A stretch of 64,000 bases of DNA from Stenotrophomonas sp. 169 (GCF_014621775.1 NZ_CP061204.1:2934501-2998500), one strand, 5' to 3'. Counted from the stretch's first letter, positions 20,732 through 31,043 are shown. The notes: generated by a model not told the origin, from the sequence alone. Numbers and translations are program-made.

Positions 20732-20842
20732 ATGAACCTTCTTCAGTGCATTGACCTACTCAAGTATCTTCGTGCCCAGCCGATGAATGGCGAGTACCCT
20801 GTCACGGTGAGGGCTGAATCATCTTTAAGAACCCTGCAATGA
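20732..20842 (+). CDS. Possible 36-residue upstream ORF before the STAND gene
   Basis: ATG 20732 opens 36 codons (MNLLQCIDLLKYLRAQPMNG ...) ending in TGA at 20842, 51 bp before the STAND gene on the same strand. The amino-acid composition is protein-like and a Leu-rich helix is likely, but the ribosome-binding site is weak. It may be a small partner, a leader peptide or a remnant of a longer gene. Confidence 0.25.
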   Translation: MNLLQCIDLLKYLRAQPMNGEYPVTVRAESSLRTLQ

Positions 20843-20893
20843 CCCCAGTAATCAGCCAGCCAGCGCACGAACAAACCTAAGGACTACTTCCAA

Positions 20894-23470
20894 ATGCCCG
20901 CCAGCCTAAGTAGGTTAACCCTGTATTCGCTAATATCAAGCATCGAAATCGATATGCGCGATGTCCTGCAGCGCTTTGCAGGCAATGCCAAATCTCCGGC
21001 AGAGTTTTTCGGCAAAGAGCTGCTTGATACAGCTGCAAATAGAGCGGGCGCCGAGCCCATCGGCGACGTGGCATCACCGGAGGTATCTGTACTTCTCGAC
21101 TATGTCGATTTTGGAGATGTACTTTCACTTAGCAGGCGACATCAATCGATCATGCCAGAGCGATATGCTGACCAAGTTAGATCGCTGCACTCGGAGTTTG
21201 AACGCCTCAGCCTCATTCGCAATCGCGTAATGCATTCCAGACCACTGGAATTTGACGACCTAGCTCGCACATCGGATTTAGCACGAGTCTTGCTTCGCGA
21301 GCCACAGCATTGGCCACATCTACTCTCAGCTCGCGATGGTCTAGAACGGAATCCCGAGCAGGTCCTAAAACTATCCATCCCTCCTTACACGGAACCAACG
21401 AAGATACTACACAACCTTCCGCTTGCTGACTTCGATGAGACTGGATTCATCGGCAGAAAGCAGGTCTTAAGCAATCTGCTCAAAGCCTGCTCAGGCCCGT
21501 ACCCTGTGATCACAGTTGTTGGTGAGGGCGGCCTTGGAAAAACATCACTAGCACTCAAAGCAGCCTACGAGATTCTAGATTCAAAAAAATTTGAGTTTGA
21601 GGCAATCATATTCGTAACAGCAAAGGCCACCCAGCTGACCGCGAACGAAATATCCAGAATAAAGGGAGCAATCAATTCATCATTAGGTCTTATGGAGGCG
21701 GCGATTGAGGTTCTTGGCGGGAACTCAGAACAAAAGGACGCCATATCTGACCTTAAGGAGCTCTTAAATACCTTCAAGATTCTTTTGATCATTGATAATC
21801 TCGAAACGGTCCTGGACCACCGACTTAAAGATGTACTTGAGGATCTACCGTTCGGCAGCAAAATCCTTATAACCACTCGAATCGGACTTGGGGCCTTCGA
21901 GTTTCCTGTGCAGCTACAGGGACTTTCAGACATAGAAGCGGTTCAACTGCTTCGTGCAACCGCAGAGACTCGCGGCAACAATAAGCTAACAAGCGCATCC
22001 AACGAGCGCCTTTCTAACTATTGCAAGAGAATGAGAAACAACCCACTTCACATCAAGTGGTTTGTCTCTGCAGTACAGACCGGAAAGCGACCCGAAGAAG
22101 TGCTAGCTGACGAATCTCTATTCCTCAAGTTCTGCCTATCAAATGTATTTGACCAGATCAGCGATGACGCCAAATCGATAGTCCGCGCATTACTCTCGCT
22201 CGGCGGCAGCTACACAGTCGCTGAACTATCATATTTAACTCAAATTGATGAGGGCAATCTGCTACGTGGCGTACAGGAACTCATGAGAACAAACATGTTC
22301 ATCATGACGAGCTCCCACCTGGGCAATACTTACGAAAGCAGTTACGAACTATCCCAATTAGCCCGAGCTTACCTCACAAAATTTTATCCCGCAGGAAAGG
22401 AAAGGCAACTGCAGTTTATTGCACTCAAGAATAAACTAGTTAGCGCCGGGGAAGAGCAGAAAAAGGCGGCAATCCGAAATCCGCTATCACCTTACACAGT
22501 ACACACTAGAAGCAGGAGTGACTGGGTTATCGCGAAACATCTGAAAGATGCGCTTAGTTTTGCGAAGGATCGTGATTTTGAGGATGCGCTGAAGCTGGTC
22601 GAAAAGGCGAAAATACTTGCACCAGATTTTTATGAGTGCTTTCGCGTGGAGGGGTGGATTAATGCGCTCATGGGCAATGCGAGCGAAGCGTACGACAGCT
22701 ATGAGCGCGCGATTGCGACCGAACCGGAAGCCCCAAATGCTCGAACAATGTTCGCCGGATTCTTGCTCAGAGACTTGCGTGATGCCGAAAAGGCTGCGGA
22801 GCAGCTTGCAATCGCAATGAAACTCGCCCCCCTCAGTCCTGAACCAAAACTAGAATATGCGCGGTGTTGCCTCTACTTGGCGCGCTTTGACGAAGCGAGC
22901 GCGATACTTGACGAGCTATCCAAAACTCCAGACTGTCATGAAAGAGTTCGAACCAAAATCGTCGATCTTCAGATCCAGATGTATTGCCGGACCGCCGACT
23001 TCCACTCGCAGAATCAGGAGCCAATGAAGGCAATCGACGCCCTCCATAGCTTGAAGGAGTACTTCGACGACATCATCTACCCTGACCCTAAAATGTATGA
23101 ACGATTGGCGAGAGTGCGACGATCATGCATTCTTTCTAGAAATTCCGTCCAACCTGGATCTCCGCATCATGTAAAGGCTGAGGAAGCGCTGCTTTGGATA
23201 GACACCAAATGCTCCGAGCATGAAACCGTAAACTCCGCCAGCAGCATCGGCGGAGAGCTTGACCTCTCAATTAGGGGCACGATAGCGCGCATACACAGCA
23301 GTCAAAAGTTCGGCTTCATCAGAACAACCGAGGGTGAGGAAATATTCTTCCACGTCACCGGGGTAGCAGATGAGGAGGTCCTGGCAGTCGGAGTGGGTGC
23401 TCGAGTGCGATTTCACTTATCTGTGGACTACATGAATAGAGCCGTGGCGATCGACATTCAGAGAACGTAG
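20894..23470 (+). CDS. HEPN-like / NB-ARC STAND NTPase / TPR / cold-shock-domain protein (putative defence gene)
   Basis: An 858-residue multidomain protein. Residues 1-150 are helical and carry RNRVMH (109-114), which fits the Rx4-6H motif of HEPN RNases. Residues 180-480 form a STAND/NB-ARC module with Walker A GEGGLGKTS (210-218), Walker B ILLIIDNLE (296-304), GSKILITTR (321-329) and a GLPL-like NNPLHIKWF (382-390). Residues 540-680 hold TPR-like helix pairs. Residues 792-857 are a cold-shock domain with QKFGFI and EIFFHV, the two RNA-contact motifs. AAGGA lies upstream of ATG 20894. GC content is visibly below that of all neighbours, which points to horizontal transfer. The order suggests effector, switch, sensor and RNA reader; a role in phage defence is inferred. 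Confidence 0.85.
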   Translation: MPASLSRLTLYSLISSIEIDMRDVLQRFAGNAKSPAEFFGKELLDTAANRAGAEPIGDVASPEVSVLLDYVDFGDVLSLSRRHQSIMPERYADQVRSLHSEFERLSLIRNRVMHSRPLEFDDLARTSDLARVLLREPQHWPHLLSARDGLERNPEQVLKLSIPPYTEPTKILHNLPLADFDETGFIGRKQVLSNLLKACSGPYPVITVVGEGGLGKTSLALKAAYEILDSKKFEFEAIIFVTAKATQLTANEISRIKGAINSSLGLMEAAIEVLGGNSEQKDAISDLKELLNTFKILLIIDNLETVLDHRLKDVLEDLPFGSKILITTRIGLGAFEFPVQLQGLSDIEAVQLLRATAETRGNNKLTSASNERLSNYCKRMRNNPLHIKWFVSAVQTGKRPEEVLADESLFLKFCLSNVFDQISDDAKSIVRALLSLGGSYTVAELSYLTQIDEGNLLRGVQELMRTNMFIMTSSHLGNTYESSYELSQLARAYLTKFYPAGKERQLQFIALKNKLVSAGEEQKKAAIRNPLSPYTVHTRSRSDWVIAKHLKDALSFAKDRDFEDALKLVEKAKILAPDFYECFRVEGWINALMGNASEAYDSYERAIATEPEAPNARTMFAGFLLRDLRDAEKAAEQLAIAMKLAPLSPEPKLEYARCCLYLARFDEASAILDELSKTPDCHERVRTKIVDLQIQMYCRTADFHSQNQEPMKAIDALHSLKEYFDDIIYPDPKMYERLARVRRSCILSRNSVQPGSPHHVKAEEALLWIDTKCSEHETVNSASSIGGELDLSIRGTIARIHSSQKFGFIRTTEGEEIFFHVTGVADEEVLAVGVGARVRFHLSVDYMNRAVAIDIQRT

Positions 23471-23632
23471 AAACGCACATGCAGTCGTGCCACTCATCGT
23501 AATCTCTACAAAGACATGCACCTGCGCCGGGGCGTTCGATCCTTCCAGGGTCCGAAATCTCTCACTTACGCGCTATTGGAGCGTTTATGTCGCACGTCGC
23601 TACATGCTGCAGGGCCGACGTGTAAAACGGCA

Positions 23633-23665
23633 GAGGGCGTGACGACCGCTGGTCGCCACGCCCTC
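23633..23665 (-). terminator. Intrinsic terminator of purA
   Basis: A long hairpin (stem GAGGGCGTG-a-CGACC with its complement, 14 bp with one mismatch, loop GCT). On the minus strand it is followed by TGCCGTTTTAC, so it ends transcripts from purA, whose stop codon lies 52 bp upstream. Confidence 0.8.
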
Positions 23666-23677
23666 CGTGTGAAGCCC

Positions 23678-23700
23678 GCCGAGCAGGGCTCGGCGCTACC
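23678..23700. repeat. Partial GTAG palindrome next to purA
   Basis: GCCGAGCAGGGCTCGGCGCTACC has the GTAG-type end on one side and a 6-bp inner palindrome (GCCGAG/CTCGGC), and the outer left arm is missing. It appears to be a truncated copy of the repeats found elsewhere in the window. Confidence 0.5.
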
Positions 23701-23716
23701 GCGTCATTGCCTGGGA

Positions 23717-25216
<1,500 letters not shown>

Positions 25217-27451
25217 TCAGCCACGGTTGGGGTCGGTCGTACCGGCGGCAGCGTCGCGCACGGGGAATAGATACTCGAAGGGCTGGGCGGGGCGCGGCGT
25301 GCAACCGAAGGCGCTGTCGAAGCCCTGCACGAATCGGGCCAACCCCGCGCGAAACGGGCCCGGCGGGTGGTCATCTTCGGCAACCTGCCGCCGCAGTTGC
25401 CGCTCGGTGGGATTGGCGGCGTGCAGGCCTGCGGCGGCAAGAAAAAAGCGCTGTAGATCGTACGACTCCCCTGCCGCCTCGGCCTCGGCCTGCCCGGCGC
25501 GTCGCGCCCCACTGATACCGCGCAGGTCACACGCGGCTTCTTCCTGCACGCGCGTGGCGTTCAGATGGGTGTGGTCTATCCACATGTCCCCGATACGTTG
25601 TCGGATGGCGGTGTCTTCGCGTGCCATCAGCGCTTCCGCCTCGGGGCTCAGGTCGCGCGCTTCGCCCAGCAGGTGCGCGATCTCATGCCCCAGCATGAAA
25701 CCCAGCAAGCCCCAGCGCTCCTCACGGGATGAACCAAGGTGCTCAAGGCTGCCCAGCAGCGCCGGCGAAAGCACGACCCGTTCGTCGATCACGTTCGTCC
25801 CGAGCGAGAGGTGATGCGCAGGTCCCGCAAGGAGGGAATCGGTGGGGCCTTCAATGATGGACAGATCGTTGCGGGTCGCGAGCGCGTCCAGCGCCTGCAT
25901 GTTGGCAAGGTGCGAGGCCGAGCCGATGAATCCGTCCCAGGGAACCTGCTGGCCTGCGTCGTCGAATACCAGCTGGACGGCTTCGAGCGCGGCGTGCAGC
26001 GAGGCGCGGTCCGCATCGGGCAACGCGGACATTGCCAGTTCTTCAATGAACACCTGGCGGATCGCATCGAACATCGCCAACGCCGGCGCGGTCAGCGCCG
26101 GTGCCATGCGCTGGCTGTACCACGCACTGAGCAGCAACCTGCCGCCGCGGCTTTCATCCAGTTGTTTCAACCGCGCTGGCGGTTCGACACTCCCCAGCAG
26201 ATACCCCTGTGCGCGACGCGCCTGGTGGTACTGCAGGAATGCCCGCCAATCGGCAAGCGGGCGCCGTTGCAGCATCACGTCAAGCTTCCTGCAACTCTCC
26301 ATGGTGATGTACAGCGACGTCATCGGATCCAGGCCCAGCGTTTGCCAGACGGTCTGCCAGGCAAAACCCGGCAGCGCCGCCTCGGCTTGGGTAAGCGTGT
26401 AGGAATTCACCTGCACAGGGGCGTGGGCCAGCGTGCGCTCCATCTCCAGCACCGTGTCTGCGGCCGCAGCCGCGTCGGTGGGCGCCATGCCGGACGTGCG
26501 CAGCAGGTCGGCAATGCGATCACGGTAAGCCAGCACATCGGGATGCGAAGGGGGCAGGCCGTACACCGCACCATCCGGGCTGCCAAGCGCGAAACCTGCG
26601 GCCAGCACGCCGTTGAGAAAGAAGCGCTGCAGGCCGAGCACCGACTCCTGCCCTCGCAGCATGCCCTGGCATATGTGGTGCTCGATGTCGGCTCGGCTGG
26701 CGAGCGCGGCAATGGCATCGCGCTGCGGCCGGAAATGCGACCATCCCCGGCCCGCCGGATCGGCGGCGGCGGCCCAGGTTGCGGCAAGTGCGGCCTCGGC
26801 GCCCCCCGCTGCAGTGGATGCCTGCTGCGCCAGCGGCAGCAACGACTCGCTGGCGTGATGACGCATTTCCGCGAAGCGGGTCGGGATCTCACGGCCCGGT
26901 GGGTGCTGCAGTTTCCAGAAGCCGTTGACGTAGCTGTCGAGCTGGCCGCAGGGGGTGGCGAACCACGCGGCGATGCCTTGCCACAGCAGTGAACTGCCGG
27001 CGCCGCCGCTCTCTTCGGCCACCGCGAGCGCTTCGGCATTGGCGAGCATTTCCAGCGGCTGCACCAACGGGTTGAACAGATCCGGGTGGAAGGCCTGCGG
27101 AAGTGGTGCGGCAGGTGTCGGTGCAGCGGCAGGCACGCAGCGCACGGAGTGCGGGCGCACGGCGGCCCGCAGGGATGACCCCGCCGGTGGGGGCCTCGGT
27201 GGCAGGGCCGTATCGTCTCGCCGCATGCCGGCCCGCGCCCCCAGTGACGCCGCCTGCTGCCCTGCCAGCAACACGACCGTGCCCAGCGTCAGCGCGCTGC
27301 GCAGATCCCAGGACCGGTTGCCGACAAAGCCAAGGCCGGGCACTCGTTTCGGCATGCGGCCTGCACGCCCTGAAACGGGCTGGCGGTGCGCTTCCCTCGC
27401 GACCTCATTGTTCCCCTGACGTGCGCGAACATCCCCCACTGCAATCGGCAT
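25217..27451 (-). CDS. Divergent M13-family (neprilysin-like) metallopeptidase
   Basis: A 744-residue protein. The zinc motif HEIAH (589-593) and a downstream EAACD (638-642), which occupies the place of the family's ENxxD third-ligand motif, support M13. So does the middle segment MESCRKLDVMLQRRPLADWR, which resembles the M13 helical lobe. It departs from the family in the Ala-rich lobe, a Cys in the third-ligand motif and a 60-residue basic N-terminus before a hydrophobic stretch (about 53-68) that may anchor it in the membrane. AGGAGGTGG before ATG 27451 makes the start firm. It lies between DUF2065 and purA. Confidence 0.7.
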   Translation of the reverse strand: MPIAVGDVRARQGNNEVAREAHRQPVSGRAGRMPKRVPGLGFVGNRSWDLRSALTLGTVVLLAGQQAASLGARAGMRRDDTALPPRPPPAGSSLRAAVRPHSVRCVPAAAPTPAAPLPQAFHPDLFNPLVQPLEMLANAEALAVAEESGGAGSSLLWQGIAAWFATPCGQLDSYVNGFWKLQHPPGREIPTRFAEMRHHASESLLPLAQQASTAAGGAEAALAATWAAAADPAGRGWSHFRPQRDAIAALASRADIEHHICQGMLRGQESVLGLQRFFLNGVLAAGFALGSPDGAVYGLPPSHPDVLAYRDRIADLLRTSGMAPTDAAAAADTVLEMERTLAHAPVQVNSYTLTQAEAALPGFAWQTVWQTLGLDPMTSLYITMESCRKLDVMLQRRPLADWRAFLQYHQARRAQGYLLGSVEPPARLKQLDESRGGRLLLSAWYSQRMAPALTAPALAMFDAIRQVFIEELAMSALPDADRASLHAALEAVQLVFDDAGQQVPWDGFIGSASHLANMQALDALATRNDLSIIEGPTDSLLAGPAHHLSLGTNVIDERVVLSPALLGSLEHLGSSREERWGLLGFMLGHEIAHLLGEARDLSPEAEALMAREDTAIRQRIGDMWIDHTHLNATRVQEEAACDLRGISGARRAGQAEAEAAGESYDLQRFFLAAAGLHAANPTERQLRRQVAEDDHPPGPFRAGLARFVQGFDSAFGCTPRPAQPFEYLFPVRDAAAGTTDPNRG

Positions 27452-27567
27452 CGTTCCACCTCCTGACCAGGAAGCTCCAACCCTAGTGAAGGTGCGTCAG
27501 GCGTCATAGGGACGCATGCGTCAATGAGCGGGAACTGGCAGTGGGGTGCGTGTCAGTAGGGTGCGTG

Positions 27568-27753
27568 TCAGTGCCGCACCCACCACAGCAGGCTCAAGCC
27601 CGCCAGCAACACCAGTCCGCCAAAACTGCGCAGCGCCGGACCGGGCAGGTCCAGCAGGCGCGCGGCCATGCGCTTCCACGCCAGCGGCGCGGCGAACAGC
27701 AGCAGACCTTCCAGCACGGCCACCAGGCACAGCGCGGCGAACAGGTCTTTCAT
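27568..27753 (-). CDS. DUF2065 small membrane protein
   Basis: A 61-residue protein with two transmembrane segments (about 4-22 and 40-58) around a basic loop (WKRMAARLLDLPGPALRSFG). This sequence and its position directly after hflC identify DUF2065 (YjeT-like), which commonly travels with hflK-hflC in proteobacteria. The biochemical role is unknown, but a link to the HflKC membrane-protease modulator is suggested by conservation of the neighbourhood. Confidence 0.85.
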   Translation of the reverse strand: MKDLFAALCLVAVLEGLLLFAAPLAWKRMAARLLDLPGPALRSFGGLVLLAGLSLLWWVRH

Positions 27754-27821
27754 CCGGTTTGAACTCCACGAAAAGCACGAGGCCCGGACATGCCGGGCCC
27801 CGTACGAAGCAACTACAGAAC

Positions 27822-28685
27822 TTACTTGTCGCTCTTCAGGTACTGCAGGAACGGATCATTCTTGTCCAGCACGATCACGCCATTACCATCGGTCAACGAG
27901 TTGCGGTATGCCTCAAGGCTGCGCGTGAACGCGTAGAACGAGGGATCGGCCGAACCCGCCTGCCCGTAGATGCGCGTGGCATCGGCATCGCCCTCGCCTC
28001 GCATCCGTTGGGCATCACGCTCGGCAACGGCCACCAGCACCGTGGCCTCACGATCGGCCTGGGCACGGATGGTCAGCGCCTGTTCCTCGCCTTCCGCCCG
28101 CAGCTTCGCGGCTTCCTGCTTGCGCTGTGCACGCATGCGCTCGTACACATCATTGATCACCTGGCTGTCGGTCGGCAGGTCGATCTGCTTGATGCGCAGG
28201 TCGATGATCTGCATGCCCAGGCCCTTCACCGCCTCGTTGATGCCGGTCAGCTGATCGGCGATCAGTTCGCTGCGGTCACCCGATACCAGCTCGGTCAACG
28301 AACGCGAGTTGATCTGGTTGCGCAGCGAGTCGGTGATGATCGGTGCAAGGCGGGCATTGGCCACGCGCGGATCGCCACCGGTGGCGCGGAAATAATCGCC
28401 CACGTTGGAGATGTACCCGATGGCGAAGAAGTCAACGCTGACATCCTTCTGCTCGGCGGTGAAATACCGCGCCGGTGCCGTGTCGAGCACCTGGAAACGG
28501 CGATCGAACACGCGCACGCTTTCCACCAGCGGCACCTTGAAATGCAGGCCCGGCTTGATGTCCGCACGGACCACACGGCCCAGATTCAGCACCATGCCGG
28601 TCTGGTCCTCACGGACCACGAACACCGAACCCAGCAGGCCGAACAGGATCACGACCACCAGGCCGATCCACAGTGAACTCCTCAT
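27822..28685 (-). CDS. hflC: FtsH protease modulator HflC
   Basis: A 287-residue SPFH/band-7 protein with one N-terminal membrane anchor (about 5-24) and a large periplasmic domain. VVREDQTGMVLNLGRV and YISNVGDYFRATGG are typical, and the Ala/Glu/Arg-rich coiled coil (about 180-235) is the oligomerisation region. With HflK it forms the large cage that regulates FtsH degradation of membrane proteins. Its ATG overlaps the hflK stop by 4 bp (ATGA), so translation is coupled. Confidence 0.96.
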   Translation of the reverse strand: MRSSLWIGLVVVILFGLLGSVFVVREDQTGMVLNLGRVVRADIKPGLHFKVPLVESVRVFDRRFQVLDTAPARYFTAEQKDVSVDFFAIGYISNVGDYFRATGGDPRVANARLAPIITDSLRNQINSRSLTELVSGDRSELIADQLTGINEAVKGLGMQIIDLRIKQIDLPTDSQVINDVYERMRAQRKQEAAKLRAEGEEQALTIRAQADREATVLVAVAERDAQRMRGEGDADATRIYGQAGSADPSFYAFTRSLEAYRNSLTDGNGVIVLDKNDPFLQYLKSDK

Positions 28686-29815
28686 TGGCTGCCCTCCTCA
28701 CGGCCGTTCGGTCGACCCGTCGGACGGCCCACCGGCCGACCTGGATCACGCGGAGCGGTCGTTGCACTGCCGGTCACGGCAGGCAGCACGACATCCGGAT
28801 TCGTCAATGGCAGCTGCGCCGCACCGGTCGGGCGCGTTTCACCCGGGAACGGTACGTACAGCACCTGGCGGCTGTCGCCACCGATCACCTTGCGGTTTTC
28901 AGCCAGCACCTGCTCCACCGTTTCCAGCCACAGGCGCTTGCGGGTCACGTCCGGCGAGTTCTTGTACTGCTGCTGCAGCAGGGTGAAGCGCTGGGCATCA
29001 CCCTCTGCACGCGAGACCACTGCCGCCTTGTAGCCTTCGGCCGTGGTACGGGTACGTGCGGACTGGCCGCGCGCTTCCGGAACCACCTTCGCTGCATAGG
29101 CCTGCGCCTCGTTGATCAGACGCTCCTTGACCTGCTGCGCACCATTGACCTCGTCGAAGGCCGGCTTCACTTCTTCCGGCGGACGCGCGTCAGGCAGGGT
29201 CAGACCGGTCACCGTCACACCGGTGCGGTACGCGGCCAGCAGGGTCTGCAGGCGCGTTTCGGCCGCCGTCGCCAGCGGGCCGCGGTTGTTGAGCACCGAG
29301 TTCAGGTCGGCACGGCCGACCTCTTCACGCACCGCACTCTGCGACGACTGCTCCAGTACCTGGTTGGCATCGAATGTGCCGAACAGGAACAGGCGCGGGT
29401 CGTCGATGCGGTACTGCACGTTGAGCGAGACGTTGACGATGTTCTCGTCGCGGGTCAGCACCGGCACCGAGATCGAGAACGTCTTGATCTCCGTGGCATT
29501 GACCTTGGTCACCGACTCGATCGGCCACGGCAGCTTGAAGTTCGGGCCGGGCTGCAGGATGCGCGAGAACTGGCCGAAGCGCAGGACCACGCCCCGCTGT
29601 TGTTCGCCTATCAGCTGGAAGCTGGAGAACAGCAACAGCAGGACCGCCGCGATCGCGATCCAGCGGACGATGCCTCCATCGAACATTTCCTTCAACGGCC
29701 CCGGGAACCCACCCCAGCCACCACCAAATCCGCCGCCGCGGGGCTTGGAAGGCCCCCGCCGGTTGTCTTCGGGACGTTGTCCGTCCCTGTTGCCGCCGGG
29801 TGTATTCCAGGCCAT
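28682..29815 (-). CDS. hflK: FtsH protease modulator HflK
   Basis: A 377-residue SPFH/band-7 protein. The N-terminal ~60 residues are Gly/Arg/Asn-rich and cytoplasmic, one transmembrane segment follows (WIAIAAVLLLLFSSFQLI), then the SPFH domain (GVVLRFGQFSRILQPGPN) and a coiled coil. Full length for the family. ATG 29815 with GGAG upstream is preferred to the ATG at 29863. It is the first gene of hflK-hflC-DUF2065 and partners HflC in the FtsH-associated complex. Confidence 0.96.
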   Translation of the reverse strand: MAWNTPGGNRDGQRPEDNRRGPSKPRGGGFGGGWGGFPGPLKEMFDGGIVRWIAIAAVLLLLFSSFQLIGEQQRGVVLRFGQFSRILQPGPNFKLPWPIESVTKVNATEIKTFSISVPVLTRDENIVNVSLNVQYRIDDPRLFLFGTFDANQVLEQSSQSAVREEVGRADLNSVLNNRGPLATAAETRLQTLLAAYRTGVTVTGLTLPDARPPEEVKPAFDEVNGAQQVKERLINEAQAYAAKVVPEARGQSARTRTTAEGYKAAVVSRAEGDAQRFTLLQQQYKNSPDVTRKRLWLETVEQVLAENRKVIGGDSRQVLYVPFPGETRPTGAAQLPLTNPDVVLPAVTGSATTAPRDPGRPVGRPTGRPNGREEGSQ

Positions 29816-29958
29816 GCACGCTCCATCTGTATTGGGCCGCGCCACGGGCCCTTCCCGTGACACCAGCCTTGTACCGGTTTCCCTGATTCTACAAGATGGG
29901 GCGGATCAGGAGGATTGGAAGGGGGTAAGGTGATATTTCCCCGTCAGCGAGCGTTGCA

Positions 29959-30954
29959 ATGTCCCTCCCCGCGTCTTTCACCGCCTTCCGTATCCACCAG
30001 GACGACCACGGCCATCGTAGCGGCCTGGAATCGATAGGCCTGGATGACCTGTCCGCCGGGCAGGTGCTGGTGCGGGCGAACTGGTCCTCGGTGAACTACA
30101 AGGACGCCCTGGCCGGCACGGGCAAGGGCCGTATCCTGCGGCGCTTCCCGCTGGTGGGAGGAATCGATGTCGCCGGCACGGTGGTCGCCTCCACGGATCC
30201 GGCCTGGCGTGAGGGCGATGCCGTACTGGCGACCGGATGTGGGTTGAGTGAGACCCGCGACGGGGGCTACAGCCCGTACGTGCGCCTGGAGTCCAGCGCC
30301 GTCATCGCGCAGCCGTCCGGCCTGTCCCCGCGCGAGGCGATGGTCATCGGCACCGCCGGATTCACGGCCGCGCTGGCGTTGCTGCGCATGCAGGACAACC
30401 GGCTCACCCCCGCTCATGGTCCCTTGGCGGTGACCGGTGCCAGCGGCGGCGTTGGCTGTCTGGCCGTGGATATCTTCAGCCGCGCGGGGTATGCCGTGCA
30501 TGCGATCAGTGGCAAGCCCGGCCAAGCCGACTGGCTGCGCTCGCTGGGCGCCACCGAGGTGCTGCCGCGTGAGGCCCTGGCGGATGCCGGGCCGCTGCAG
30601 TCGGCGCGTTTCGGCGGCGGCCTGGACAGTGCAGGCGGGACGATGCTGACCAGCCTGCTGGCCCAGACAGTACCCTACGGCAGCGTGGTCAGCGCCGGTC
30701 TCGCTGCGGGTCCATCGCTGGAGATGACCGTCATGCCCTTCATCCTGCGGGGGGTGTCACTGCTTGGCGTGTCCTCGGCCAATGCACCCCGCCCGCTCCG
30801 CGAACAGGTCTGGGCGCAGCTGGGCACGGCCTGGCGTCCCGCACACCTCGATGCCATCTGCACACGGGAAGTGGTGCTCGCCGACCTGCCCGAGGTCTTC
30901 GATGGAATGCTGGCCGGGGGATCGACGGGGCGCACGGTCGTGCGGATCGACTGA
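29959..30954 (+). CDS. YhdH/AcuI-type NADPH-dependent acrylyl-CoA reductase / quinone oxidoreductase
   Basis: A 331-residue zinc-free medium-chain dehydrogenase. The N-terminal segment ANWSSVNYKDALAGTGKGRI and the loop FPLVGGIDVAGTV are typical of the YhdH/AcuI group, and the NADPH site is VTGASGGVGCLAVD. AcuI reduces acryloyl-CoA to propionyl-CoA, which would feed the methylcitrate pathway encoded 13-18 kb away; that link is only a possibility. The gene is divergent from hflK. Family assignment is firm, the exact substrate is not. Confidence 0.88.
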   Translation: MSLPASFTAFRIHQDDHGHRSGLESIGLDDLSAGQVLVRANWSSVNYKDALAGTGKGRILRRFPLVGGIDVAGTVVASTDPAWREGDAVLATGCGLSETRDGGYSPYVRLESSAVIAQPSGLSPREAMVIGTAGFTAALALLRMQDNRLTPAHGPLAVTGASGGVGCLAVDIFSRAGYAVHAISGKPGQADWLRSLGATEVLPREALADAGPLQSARFGGGLDSAGGTMLTSLLAQTVPYGSVVSAGLAAGPSLEMTVMPFILRGVSLLGVSSANAPRPLREQVWAQLGTAWRPAHLDAICTREVVLADLPEVFDGMLAGGSTGRTVVRID

Positions 30955-31043
30955 ACGTTGCAGGCGGGCGACGGACGGTGCGGCCTTTGCTTCACCCTGC
31001 CATGAGCGGCGCACTACACTGCTGGCATCACTTGGGGAACAAC

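Larger units (their letters stand above)
20169..20893. other. 725-bp intergenic zone leading into the low-GC island
   Basis: Composition falls from host-like GC to visibly A/T-richer sequence along this stretch. It contains an orphan terminator-like hairpin (20384-20409), one possible 36-codon ORF (20732-20842) and otherwise nothing I can name. No integrase, transposase, tRNA 3' end or obvious direct repeat was found that would mark how the island arrived. Apparent ORFs in both strands here are short and lack coding character. Confidence 0.6.

Noticed and set aside
20894..23470. Reading the STAND protein as an ordinary SARP/MalT-type transcription activator
   Set aside because: No helix-turn-helix is visible at either end. 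The N-terminus has an RNxxxH motif and the C-terminus a cold-shock domain, so a transcription-activator layout is not supported.
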